Source of the DNA: Ch67 sp964491665
GTDB taxonomy: Bacteria; Pseudomonadota; Gammaproteobacteria; Pseudomonadales; Ketobacteraceae
Assembly: GCA_964491665.1 (NCBI GenBank)
Contig: CAZBII010000094.1
Coordinates: forward strand, 1 to 17,557
Direction of reading: 5' to 3'
Length of the DNA stretch: 17,557 nt
Each line of letters opens with the position of its first letter. Positions within the stretch are counted from its first letter, which is position 1. The notes below the pieces were generated by a model. That model made no database searches, had not been told where the DNA came from, and saw only the letters and a list, made by a program, of their open reading frames with translations. Shown one piece after another: positions 8,052 through 15,610 of the stretch. The translations under genes were made by a program, and so were the position numbers.

Positions 8052-8098
8052 CCCCCCTCCCCGCACCCCCTCTTTCCCCCTCCCGTTCCCCCCTCCTT
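8048..8098 (+). other. Extremely C-rich pyrimidine tract (G-quadruplex/i-motif or rut-like candidate)
   Basis: Only three of these 51 plus-strand bases are purines (G8063, A8065, G8085). There are six runs of three or more C: 8052-8057, 8059-8062, 8066-8070, 8076-8080, 8082-8084 and 8088-8093. The minus strand therefore has six G runs with short loops, enough for a G-quadruplex. In the plus transcript the tract is C-rich and G-poor right after a stop codon, as in Rho loading sites. It has no counterpart after copy 2. Confidence 0.7.
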
Positions 8099-8149
8099 AT
8101 TCACCCTTTCGGGCGATTCGCGGCAACAGCGGATTCATCAGAATTCCCG
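8099..8149 (+). repeat. Direct repeat leader, copy 2 (51 bp)
   Basis: Exact copy of 6213-6263, offset by 1886 bp. The hairpin GGATTC-ATCA-GAATTC is at 8131-8146. It marks the left end of the second copy of the tandem duplication, directly after the C-rich tract. Confidence 0.85.
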
Positions 8150-8175
8150 TGACAACAACAATCAGGACAACAACC

Positions 8176-9906
8176 ATGACAATAATCCAACGACCCAAGA
8201 CCCTGCTTGTCTGGCTGGCAGTGCTGCTCGCACTCACCGGCTGCAAGAAAATCGATTCGACCGTTACCGTCAGTTATGAAGGGACAGGCCGCATCACGGA
8301 AAGCGACAAGATCGACTGCGGCACGCAGTGCAGCGCGGAGTATTCAATCTCCCAGCTCACCGGCAGTCCCTTCACCACTCCCGCCTATGACATCACGCTG
8401 ACCGCGGCGCCGGCGACCGGCTTCGAGTTGTTCACCTGGACCACCGACTGTGGAAAATCACTGACCTGTAAACAGCGGATTGAAACGCAGTGTTCAGTGA
8501 TGCCACCCTTTGGCACCCTCTGCACGGTGCTTGGTGGCGTCAACATCAACCTGCACGCGGTTTTCGTTCCTGCCGGCAGCGTGGCGCAGGAATACCGCTA
8601 CGGCACCGACCATAGCTGCCTGGTGGACACCAGCGGCATCCTGAAATGCTGGGGGCCGGAAGGCTTCGGTGGCAGCAGCGTGCCGGCCGTGCCCAATCCG
8701 GTGGAAGTGAAACTGGCGTGGCATAGCGCCTGTGCCCGCAGCGGCAGCGAAAATCGCCTGTACTGCTGGGGCAACGACGCGATCAGCCAGATGCCCGACC
8801 TTGCCAATCCCGGTGACTTTGTCGTTCAGGACAATCAAAACTGCTCCATCATCGATGGCCAGGTCAGCTGCGCTCCCACTACCTACGGCTACTTCGGCCC
8901 CTACGCCTGCGCACTGGACCAGAACCAGCTCAAATGCTGGGGCAACGTGCCCCCTGGCATTTCCAGCAAAGTTCCCACCCTGAACCAGCCCGTGGCGCTG
9001 TGGGGTAGCGGCCAGAACCTGTGCGTGCAGGACGCCAGTGGCGATCACTGCTGGGGCAATGACCTGATCGGGCAATCGCGGGTTCCCGCCCTGAACCAGC
9101 CCAGCGCGATTGCCGCCTCGGGCGGCAACGGCACCTGCGCACTGACCACCGATGGCCTGCGCTGCTGGGGCTATTCCGCTGACGGCAGCGCGCTGGATGG
9201 CACCCTGATCAATCCAGGCGAACTGAATATCGCAGGCAACATCTGCATCGGGGATGACACAGGTATGCGTTGCTTCAAGCCCGATTTCACGCCCATCGCC
9301 TTGCCGCCCGAACTGCAGGACTCCCATCTCATTCGAAGCCAGAACCAATTCGCCTGCGGGCAGGACGACACGGGCATCGACTGCTATGACTGGATGGACA
9401 ACCCAGCCTCATTGCCCTTCCGACCCGCTGGCGTGGGCGTCGCCGATGCGTTTGATGTATGGGGAGGATGGGGCTATGGCCATGGCGCCTGCGCGATCAG
9501 CGGTCGCATCCTGAATTGCTGGGGTGATCTTTCCTTCTGGCCAGCACAGACCTCGGCAAACCGCACCCTTTCCCTGCGCTACCCGCGCGTGATTTCTATC
9601 GAGGAAGATGCCTGGTGCGTCGGTGGCACCGACGGTCTGCAATGCCGCTATAAGTACAGCGACAGCACGCTGGCCAGCACCCAGCCCAACAACCTGCGCG
9701 GCATCCGCGACCTGGAGCTCTCCCTTGTCAACGGCTGCGCCCTGCACAACGCCGGCGTGACCTGCTGGGGCGACAACCGCTTTGGGGTCAACGACGTGCC
9801 GGCCCTGCAGAATCCGCTACAGATTGCACTGGGCTTTGCCCACGCCTGCGCACTCGATGACACCGGCGTGGTGTGCTGGGGAGAAAAACTGCAGCGTCCG
9901 GAGTAA
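8176..9906 (+). CDS. RCC1-like repeat lipoprotein with 12 cysteine pairs, copy 2
   Basis: A 576-residue tandem paralogue of the preceding gene with the same plan: signal peptide with lipobox LALTGC (lipidated Cys23, then KK), Cys-rich beta domain to about residue 132, then RCC1-like repeats. The reading frame is open far upstream into the end of copy 1, but ATG 8176 is the start: AGGA lies 8 nt upstream, as in copy 1, and the signal peptide begins there. All 12 Cys pairs are kept (148/158, 186/197, 223/232, 245/254, 283/292, 321/330, 357/366, 394/403, 439/448, 481/490, 521/530, 558/567), and so are the six cysteines of the beta domain. Differences cluster in inter-repeat loops, with insertions at about 234-242 and 425-436. 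Residues 121-200 and 499-576 are nearly identical to copy 1. Same likely location and fold; function unknown. Confidence 0.88.
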   Translation: MTIIQRPKTLLVWLAVLLALTGCKKIDSTVTVSYEGTGRITESDKIDCGTQCSAEYSISQLTGSPFTTPAYDITLTAAPATGFELFTWTTDCGKSLTCKQRIETQCSVMPPFGTLCTVLGGVNINLHAVFVPAGSVAQEYRYGTDHSCLVDTSGILKCWGPEGFGGSSVPAVPNPVEVKLAWHSACARSGSENRLYCWGNDAISQMPDLANPGDFVVQDNQNCSIIDGQVSCAPTTYGYFGPYACALDQNQLKCWGNVPPGISSKVPTLNQPVALWGSGQNLCVQDASGDHCWGNDLIGQSRVPALNQPSAIAASGGNGTCALTTDGLRCWGYSADGSALDGTLINPGELNIAGNICIGDDTGMRCFKPDFTPIALPPELQDSHLIRSQNQFACGQDDTGIDCYDWMDNPASLPFRPAGVGVADAFDVWGGWGYGHGACAISGRILNCWGDLSFWPAQTSANRTLSLRYPRVISIEEDAWCVGGTDGLQCRYKYSDSTLASTQPNNLRGIRDLELSLVNGCALHNAGVTCWGDNRFGVNDVPALQNPLQIALGFAHACALDDTGVVCWGEKLQRPE

Positions 9907-9948
9907 TTCTAGAACGCTGACTTGGGAAAACAAAAGGCCGCGCCGGGA
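9670..9948 (+). repeat. Near-identical 3' block of the duplication, copy 2
   Basis: Partner of 7755-8033. Identity continues past the stop codon into the terminator and ends at the terminator loop, which marks the right boundary of the duplicated unit. Confidence 0.8.
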
Positions 9949-9968
9949 TTCGCTCAGCGCGGCCTTTT
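9932..9968. terminator. Bidirectional Rho-independent terminator
   Basis: AAAAGGCCGCGC (9932-9943) pairs perfectly with GCGCGGCCTTTT (9957-9968) around a 13-nt loop. It lies between lipoprotein copy 2 (plus) and the convergent propeller gene (minus), with A/T tails on both sides, and can serve both transcripts. Confidence 0.88.
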
Positions 9969-9972
9969 CCCA

Positions 9973-11103
9973 TCAATGCCCCGCCGCTGCGGTGGCGCCA
10001 GGTTTGAAGCGGAAAATCTGGTACGGCCGATGCCGCGCGATGGACGACTCGCTGCGCATGATCACCTGATGCAGCGCACTGCAGGTGACGTACAGCCAGC
10101 CATCCGGTCCGAAACTGAAACCATCCGGCCAGCGCAGCTCGTCGTGTTTGAGCAGCGTGCGCAACTTGCCCTCCGGCGTCAGCATCACGATGGCGGAATT
10201 GTCGGCGTCGCTCAGATAGAGATTGCCGGCATCGTCGGTGGTGATGCCATCACTGACAGTTTTGGGAAAGTACACTTCAACCGCCCCGGCCAGCGTGGCA
10301 GCATCCAGATTCCAGGCGTCGAGCAGTTCGCGCTTGATGCGCCACATTTTGTCATCGGTAACCGGCGCGAAATACAGCCACTCGCCCTTGCGGTCCAGCG
10401 CGATGGAATCGACACCGGGACGAATCGTGAATGCACCCAGCATCTGCATGCGCCGCCCCTGCACCACCGGCACGTATTTATCGGCAACCACGGCATCGTG
10501 GCCTTCCAGCACGCGACGTGCCTGCTGCTTCTCCACATCGTAAATCACCAGCGCCGGATTTTTCGCAAAAATGCTCGCCTCGGCGATATAGATCATCCTG
10601 CCGTCGGCGCGCACCTGGAAATCATTGAGATGGGAGCCCACGCCGGCAATCTCCGGCGGAAAATCATAGCGGTGCACCACCTGATTGGTCGCCAGATCCA
10701 CCGCCAGCAGGCGCGGCATGCCGGTGCCGTGGTTTGCATTGTCCAGCAGCCACAACCGGTTCTGCTGATCCACCCGCAATGACAGCACCGACTGGAAGCG
10801 CACGCCCTCCGGCATGAACGGCGGATACGCCACCGGTTTGCCGTCGATCAGTTCCGCCACATTGAGATCCGCCTTCGCTTCCGGATGGAAGGTGAAAAAA
10901 ATGCGACCGCTCGGCGCCACCGCAATATTGCCCGGCGGCCGCTCCAGTTGCGCCACCACTTCCAGGCGGTCGATTTTCATTTCCGGCGCGGTGGTGCGGT
11001 CGGGAAAAATCTTGCCACCGCCGTAACGTAACCAGATGGCCAGCCACAACACGCCCGCGACACAGGCGACAACGAGCAACAGGCGGCGCAGAAATTTCAG
11101 CAT
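9973..11103 (-). CDS. Membrane-anchored royal-jelly-protein/SMP-30-like beta-propeller protein
   Basis: A 376-residue protein of the major royal jelly protein (yellow) / SMP-30-gluconolactonase-like propeller group. One N-terminal hydrophobic segment (residues 8-24, after the basic MLKFLRR) anchors it with the propeller in the periplasm; there is no lipobox. Family-typical stretches are PPGNIAVAPSGRIFFTFHPE (56-75), SVLSLRVDQQNRLWLLD (105-121), GVDSIALDRKGEWLYFAPV (230-248), SDGITTDDAGNLYLSD (284-299) and WPDGFSFGPDGWLY (325-338). Bacterial members have few assigned activities, so lactone hydrolysis or ligand binding are only possibilities. ATG 11103 is preferred over an in-frame start near 11244 because it places the anchor at the N-terminus; the ribosome-binding site is weak (GGA 11 nt upstream). 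It is divergent from the RND adaptor gene and convergent with lipoprotein copy 2. Confidence 0.85.
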   Translation of the reverse strand: MLKFLRRLLLVVACVAGVLWLAIWLRYGGGKIFPDRTTAPEMKIDRLEVVAQLERPPGNIAVAPSGRIFFTFHPEAKADLNVAELIDGKPVAYPPFMPEGVRFQSVLSLRVDQQNRLWLLDNANHGTGMPRLLAVDLATNQVVHRYDFPPEIAGVGSHLNDFQVRADGRMIYIAEASIFAKNPALVIYDVEKQQARRVLEGHDAVVADKYVPVVQGRRMQMLGAFTIRPGVDSIALDRKGEWLYFAPVTDDKMWRIKRELLDAWNLDAATLAGAVEVYFPKTVSDGITTDDAGNLYLSDADNSAIVMLTPEGKLRTLLKHDELRWPDGFSFGPDGWLYVTCSALHQVIMRSESSIARHRPYQIFRFKPGATAAAGH

Positions 11104-11272
11104 GGGATTCAGATCCAGTAACGGGTAGGTAACGTAAGCAGCCAGACATCTGTCATAAAGCATAGAAGTTTCAGGGTGATCCAGACAAGGTCCGGCTCCG
11201 GCCGCAGCCACTTTAACGCCTGTCGCGAGGGGCGCAATCTGCACGCAAGACGATAGGCGCCAAAAGATCGCC

Positions 11273-11299
11273 TTGTCACATCAGGCAGGCTATAGTGAC
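11273..11299 (+). promoter_or_regulatory. Possible promoter or operator region of the RND operon
   Basis: The 251-bp divergent gap 11104-11354 contains a -10-like TATAGT (11291-11296) and a -35-like TTGTCA (11273-11278). They are only 12 nt apart, so they do not form a normal sigma-70 pair. GTCAC (11275-11279) and GTGAC (11295-11299) form a short inverted repeat around the spacer. A regulator-dependent promoter is possible, but evidence is thin. Nothing else is recognised in the gap. Confidence 0.25.
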
Positions 11300-11354
11300 C
11301 GCCATTCAACTTAACCTCAGACGGTATGCGCAGAGTGTCGGCAGTGGAGTCCGC

Positions 11355-12482
11355 ATGAAAAAAATAACCCTTCTGGTTCTGGTGGGAATTCCGGTCGTTG
11401 TCGGTGGCCTGATTGCCATCAAGGGCATGCAGTTCCAGTTTCTGGGCGCACAGGGCGAGGCGTCCTTCAGGGCTCCGCCTACCATCGTCAATTTCGCCAG
11501 CGTGACGACGCAGGAATGGGAAAACGGTCTGCAGGCGGTGGGATCGCTGAAAGCGGAAGACGGCATCACCGTGAAAGCGGAACTGCCCGGCAAGATCACG
11601 CAGATTGCCTTCAAACCCGGCGCGTCGGTGCAGGCCGGTGATCTGCTGGTGCAGCAGGACATCACCAGCGAACTGGCGTCCCTGCGCGCGGCCGAAGCGG
11701 CCGCTGAACTGGCCAGCAGCAATCTGGCGCGGGCGCAGCGCATGATCAAGCAGAACGGCGTGTCCGTGTCGGATTTCGACACCGCAGCCGCACAGGCCAA
11801 ACAGGCCGCCGCGCAGGTCGACAGCGTGAAAGCACAGCTGGCGAAAAAATCCATCCGCGCGCCGTTTGCCGGCAAGCTCGGCGTGCTGCAGGTGAGCACC
11901 GGGCAGGATCTGCGCGATGGCGATCCAATTGTTTCATTGCAGAAACTCAATCCGATTCTGGTGAATTTCTTTCTGCCGCAGCGCGAACTGGCGCGTCTGC
12001 AGCAGGGTTTGTCCGTGCGTGTCAGTTCCGGCGATTTTCCTGAGCTGCAACTCACCGGCACCATCACCGCCTTCAATCCGGAAGTGGATGCCGCCACCCG
12101 CAACGTGAAAGTGCAGGCGCGGCTGGACAACACCGGCGAGCGCCTGCTGCCGGGCATGTTCGTCGATGTCGCGATCGTATTTCCGGAGCGGCAGCAGGTG
12201 CTGGCGATTCCGGTCACCGCAATTCTGTATGCGCCGTTCGGCAATTCCGTTTTCGTGATCGAAGACCAGCCGGAAGAAAAAGGCGGCGGCAAGATCGTGC
12301 GCCAGCAGATCGTGAAAACCGGCGCCACGCGCGGCGATTTCGTGGTGGTGACGGAAGGGCTCAAGGCGGGCGACACCATCGTGTCGACCGGCGTTTTCAA
12401 ACTCGTGAATGGCCAGAGCGTGGCGCCGGACAACAGCATGGCGCCGGCCTTCAGCCTCACGCCCACGCCGGATAACTCCTGA
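11355..12482 (+). CDS. RND efflux periplasmic adaptor (membrane fusion protein)
   Basis: A 375-residue adaptor that would link the inner-membrane RND permease to an outer-membrane channel. The N-terminal hydrophobic segment (residues 4-22) has no lipobox, so it is an uncleaved anchor or a signal peptide. The domains follow the family order: first lipoyl half around VKAELPGKITQIAFKPGASV (73-92), a short alpha-helical hairpin of Ala-rich helices (102-160), second lipoyl half IRAPFAGKLGVL (167-178), beta-barrel (about 200-275, including ATRNVKVQARL) and membrane-proximal domain to about 355. ATG 11355 has GGAG 5 nt upstream; a GTG at 11295 in the same frame would add a non-hydrophobic head and overlap the -10-like element. 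It is followed after 22 bp by the permease gene, clearly one operon. Confidence 0.95.
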   Translation: MKKITLLVLVGIPVVVGGLIAIKGMQFQFLGAQGEASFRAPPTIVNFASVTTQEWENGLQAVGSLKAEDGITVKAELPGKITQIAFKPGASVQAGDLLVQQDITSELASLRAAEAAAELASSNLARAQRMIKQNGVSVSDFDTAAAQAKQAAAQVDSVKAQLAKKSIRAPFAGKLGVLQVSTGQDLRDGDPIVSLQKLNPILVNFFLPQRELARLQQGLSVRVSSGDFPELQLTGTITAFNPEVDAATRNVKVQARLDNTGERLLPGMFVDVAIVFPERQQVLAIPVTAILYAPFGNSVFVIEDQPEEKGGGKIVRQQIVKTGATRGDFVVVTEGLKAGDTIVSTGVFKLVNGQSVAPDNSMAPAFSLTPTPDNS

Positions 12483-12504
12483 CAGGAAAGGATTGGCAGG
12501 TCGC

Positions 12505-15500
12505 ATGAAGTTCACCGACATTTTCGTTCGCCGCCCGGTACTGGCCATCGTCATCAACCTGATCATCGTGATCGCCGGGTTGCAGGCCGTCAGTTCCCTC
12601 AACGTGCGCCAGTTTCCCCGCAGCGACAACGCCGCTGTGAAGATCACCACCGCCTACATCGGCGCCGATGCCGAACTGGTGCGCGGTTTCGTCACCACGC
12701 CGCTGGAGCGCGCCATCTCCGCCGCCGATGGCATCGACTATGTGGAGTCGCAGAGTTCGCTGGGTGTGTCCACCATCACTGCGCGCCTGCAGCTGAATGT
12801 GGACCCGGTGAAAGCACTGGCGGAAATCAGTTCCAAGGTGGACCAGGTGCGCGGTGATCTGCCGCCGGAAGCCGAAGTGCCCGTGATCGACGTGGTCTCC
12901 GCCGACAGCGAGTTTGCGTCGGCCTACATGAGTTTCCGTTCCGATGTGCTGGCGCCGAATCAGGTCACCGACTATCTGATCCGTGTGGTGCAGCCGCGTC
13001 TGGCGGCACTGCCAGGCGTGCAGCGCGCGGAAATATTCGGCGAACGCACCTTTGCCATGCGCATCTGGCTGCAGCCGCAGCGCATGGCCGCGCTGAACGT
13101 GACGCCGGCGCAGGTACAGCAGGCGCTGGCCAGCAACAACGTGCAAAGCGCCGTGGGCCAGACCAAGGGCGCGCTGGTGCAGGTGAATCTCACCACCGAT
13201 TCCAGCCTGCAGTCGGTGGACGATTTCAAACGGCTGGTGGTGCGCGAATCCGCCGGCGCCAGCGTACGTCTGCAGGACATCGCCGAGGTGGAACTGGGCG
13301 CCGAAAGCTACATGACCGATACCCGTTTCAACGGCGAGAAAGCCGTGTTCATGGCGATCTTTCCGCTACCCAACGCCAACGCCATCGACGTGATCGAGCG
13401 CGTGCGGCAGGAAATGGCGATCATCAAGAAGGGGCTGCCCACCGGTCTCACCGGCGACCTGAATTACGACGCCACCGACTACATCAACAGCGCGATTCAC
13501 GAAGTGGTGAAAACCCTCAGCGAAACGCTGCTGATCGTGGTGCTGGTAATTTTCCTGTTCCTGGGTTCGATGCGTTCCGCGCTGATTCCGGTGGTGGCGA
13601 TTCCGGTGTCGCTGATCGGCGCCATCTTCCTGATCCAGGCGTTTGGTTTCACCGTCAACCTGCTCACGCTGCTGGCCATTGTGCTGTCGGTGGGTCTGGT
13701 GGTGGACGATGCCATCGTGGTGGTGGAAAACGTGGAGCGCCATCTGAGCGAAGGCCGCACGCCAACGGAAGCGGCTTTGCTGGGCGCGCGCGAACTGATC
13801 GGCCCCATTATCTCGATGACGGTGACGCTGGCAGCGGTGTACATGCCGATTGCACTGCAGGGCGGTCTGACCGGTTCGCTGTTCCGTGAATTTGCGCTGA
13901 CGCTGGCCGGCGCAGTGGTGATCTCGGGCATTGTCGCGCTCACGCTGTCGCCGATGATGTCGGCTCAGCTGCTGCGCGAAGGCATGGACAAGCAGGGTTT
14001 TACCGCCCGCGTGCACAATCTTTTCGAGGCGCTGAAACAGCGCTATCACCGCGCACTCGATGCCGCACTCGACAACCGCAAACCCATTTATGTCGCCTGG
14101 GTGCTGTTCAGTCTGCTCACCGTGCCCATGTTCATGCTGTCGTCAAAAGAACTGGCACCGATGGAAGACCAGAGCATCATCTTCGGCATTCTGGAAACGC
14201 CGGCCAACGCCACGCTGGAGCAGGCGGCGTATTTCGGCGAGCAGGCCAACAAGGTGTTCATGAACGTGCCGGAAACGGATTTCACGTTCCAGATCACCAT
14301 GACGTCCGGCGGCTTCGCGGCGATGGCGGCCAAGCCCTGGGACCAGCGCGAACGCACCGTCTTTGAAATTCTGCCGGAACTGACCGGCCAGCTGGGCGCA
14401 ATTCCCGGCATCCAGATGTTTCCGGTGGCGCCGCCGGCACTGCCCGGTGGCGGCTCGTTCCCGGTGGAATTCGTGATCGCGTCCACCGGTGAAGCGGGCG
14501 AAATTCTCGAGTTCGCCCACCAGCTGCAGGAAATCGCCAGCAAGAGCGGCATGTTCGCCTTCCCGCCCATGCTGGATGTGAAGTTCGACCAGCCCCAGGC
14601 CAAACTGCACATCGACCGCGAGAAAGTGGCTGACCTCGGCCTCACCATGGCGCAGGTCAGCAATGATCTGGGCGCCATGCTGGGCGGCAATTACGTCAAC
14701 CGGTTTGATCTGGCGGGCCGCAGCTACAAGGTGATTCCGCAGATCGAGCGCACGGAGCGCCTCACACCGGAACAGCTGCAGAATATTTACATCACCGGCC
14801 CCGACGGCAATCTGGTGGCGCTCAGCACCATTGCCACCATCAGCGAAAGCGTGGTGCCGCGCTCGCTCAACCGCATGCAGCAGATGAACGCGGTGAAAAT
14901 CAGCGGCGTGGCGATCCGTCCGCTGGATGATGCGCTGCGTTTTCTGGAAGACGAGGCCCGCAAAATCCTGCCGCCGGGCTACACCATCGATTACACCGGC
15001 GAGTCACGTCAGTTGCGCGTGGAAGGCAACAAGTTCCTGCCGGCGTTCAGTCTGGCGCTGGCGCTGATTTTTCTGGTGCTGGCGGCGCAGTTCAACAGCT
15101 TCCGCGATCCGTTCGTGATTCTGGCCGGTTCGGTGCCACTGGCCATTTTTGGCGCGCTGATCTTCACCTTCCTGCGCATGCCGGCGCCCGGCGTCGCCTT
15201 CTGGACCGACGGCTGGACCACGACGCTGAACATCTACTCGCAGGTGGGACTGGTGACACTGGTGGGACTGGTGTCGAAGAACGGCATCCTGATTGTGGAA
15301 TTCGCCAACCAGCTGCAACAGCAGGGGCGCTCGCAGAAGGACGCCGTGATTGAAGCGGCGGTTACCCGGCTGCGCCCGATCCTGATGACCACGGTGGCTA
15401 CCATCGCCGGACATTTTCCGCTGGTACTGGTGACCGGTGCCGGCGCCGCCGCACGCAATTCGATCGGTCTGGTACTGGTGGGCGGCATGGGCATCGGCAC

Positions 15501-15579
15501 CCTGTTCACCCTGTTCGTGGTACCGGCCATTTATCTGCTGATCAGCAAACAGCGCAAACCGGCGGCTGCACTATACTGA
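12505..15579 (+). CDS. RND multidrug efflux permease, HAE1 family
   Basis: A 1024-residue inner-membrane proton/drug antiporter of the AcrB/MexB-MexK-MdtB type, working as a trimer. The start MKFTDIFVRRPVLAIVINL is typical of the family and lies at ATG 12505; the frame is open upstream into the adaptor gene, but that part is not family-like. Visible features are the first transmembrane helix (about 9-28), a large periplasmic porter loop, and the helix-4 proton-relay pair D401-D402 in GLVVDDAIVVVENVERHL, equivalent to AcrB D407/D408. In the second half, a second porter loop is followed by helix 10 with K925 in GLVSKNGILIVEFANQL, equivalent to AcrB K940. All three proton-relay residues are present, so the pump should be active. 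No TolC-family gene follows, so an outer-membrane factor encoded elsewhere is expected. Substrates cannot be read from sequence. Confidence 0.96.
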   Translation: MKFTDIFVRRPVLAIVINLIIVIAGLQAVSSLNVRQFPRSDNAAVKITTAYIGADAELVRGFVTTPLERAISAADGIDYVESQSSLGVSTITARLQLNVDPVKALAEISSKVDQVRGDLPPEAEVPVIDVVSADSEFASAYMSFRSDVLAPNQVTDYLIRVVQPRLAALPGVQRAEIFGERTFAMRIWLQPQRMAALNVTPAQVQQALASNNVQSAVGQTKGALVQVNLTTDSSLQSVDDFKRLVVRESAGASVRLQDIAEVELGAESYMTDTRFNGEKAVFMAIFPLPNANAIDVIERVRQEMAIIKKGLPTGLTGDLNYDATDYINSAIHEVVKTLSETLLIVVLVIFLFLGSMRSALIPVVAIPVSLIGAIFLIQAFGFTVNLLTLLAIVLSVGLVVDDAIVVVENVERHLSEGRTPTEAALLGARELIGPIISMTVTLAAVYMPIALQGGLTGSLFREFALTLAGAVVISGIVALTLSPMMSAQLLREGMDKQGFTARVHNLFEALKQRYHRALDAALDNRKPIYVAWVLFSLLTVPMFMLSSKELAPMEDQSIIFGILETPANATLEQAAYFGEQANKVFMNVPETDFTFQITMTSGGFAAMAAKPWDQRERTVFEILPELTGQLGAIPGIQMFPVAPPALPGGGSFPVEFVIASTGEAGEILEFAHQLQEIASKSGMFAFPPMLDVKFDQPQAKLHIDREKVADLGLTMAQVSNDLGAMLGGNYVNRFDLAGRSYKVIPQIERTERLTPEQLQNIYITGPDGNLVALSTIATISESVVPRSLNRMQQMNAVKISGVAIRPLDDALRFLEDEARKILPPGYTIDYTGESRQLRVEGNKFLPAFSLALALIFLVLAAQFNSFRDPFVILAGSVPLAIFGALIFTFLRMPAPGVAFWTDGWTTTLNIYSQVGLVTLVGLVSKNGILIVEFANQLQQQGRSQKDAVIEAAVTRLRPILMTTVATIAGHFPLVLVTGAGAAARNSIGLVLVGGMGIGTLFTLFVVPAIYLLISKQRKPAAALY

Positions 15580-15610
15580 AAGCGGCCACTCAGACGCAGG
15601 GATTCAGCGA

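Noticed and set aside
6576..8066. 496-codon minus-strand frame opposite lipoprotein copy 1, with a similar 284-codon frame (8494-9348) opposite copy 2
   Set aside because: The frames are similar only because the sense genes are paralogous. Composition is Ala/Val/Gly/His-rich without recognisable motifs.
6213..8149. CRISPR or mobile-element interpretation of the direct repeats
   Set aside because: There are only two copies, 1.9 kb apart, each tied to a paralogous gene. No transposase, terminal inverted repeats or spacers are present.
7867..8175. N-terminal extension of lipoprotein copy 2 into the end of copy 1
   Set aside because: The frame is open but crosses the terminator and C-rich tract and would bury the signal peptide. 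ATG 8176 with AGGA is the sensible start.
11273..11296. TTGTCA and TATAGT as a normal sigma-70 promoter for the RND operon
   Set aside because: Each box is a good match but the spacer is 12 nt, too short for the usual 16-18. Kept only as a weak regulatory candidate.
11306..12466. 386-codon minus-strand frame opposite the RND adaptor
   Set aside because: Ser/Arg/Cys-rich shadow covering almost exactly the adaptor gene. No start signals or family features.
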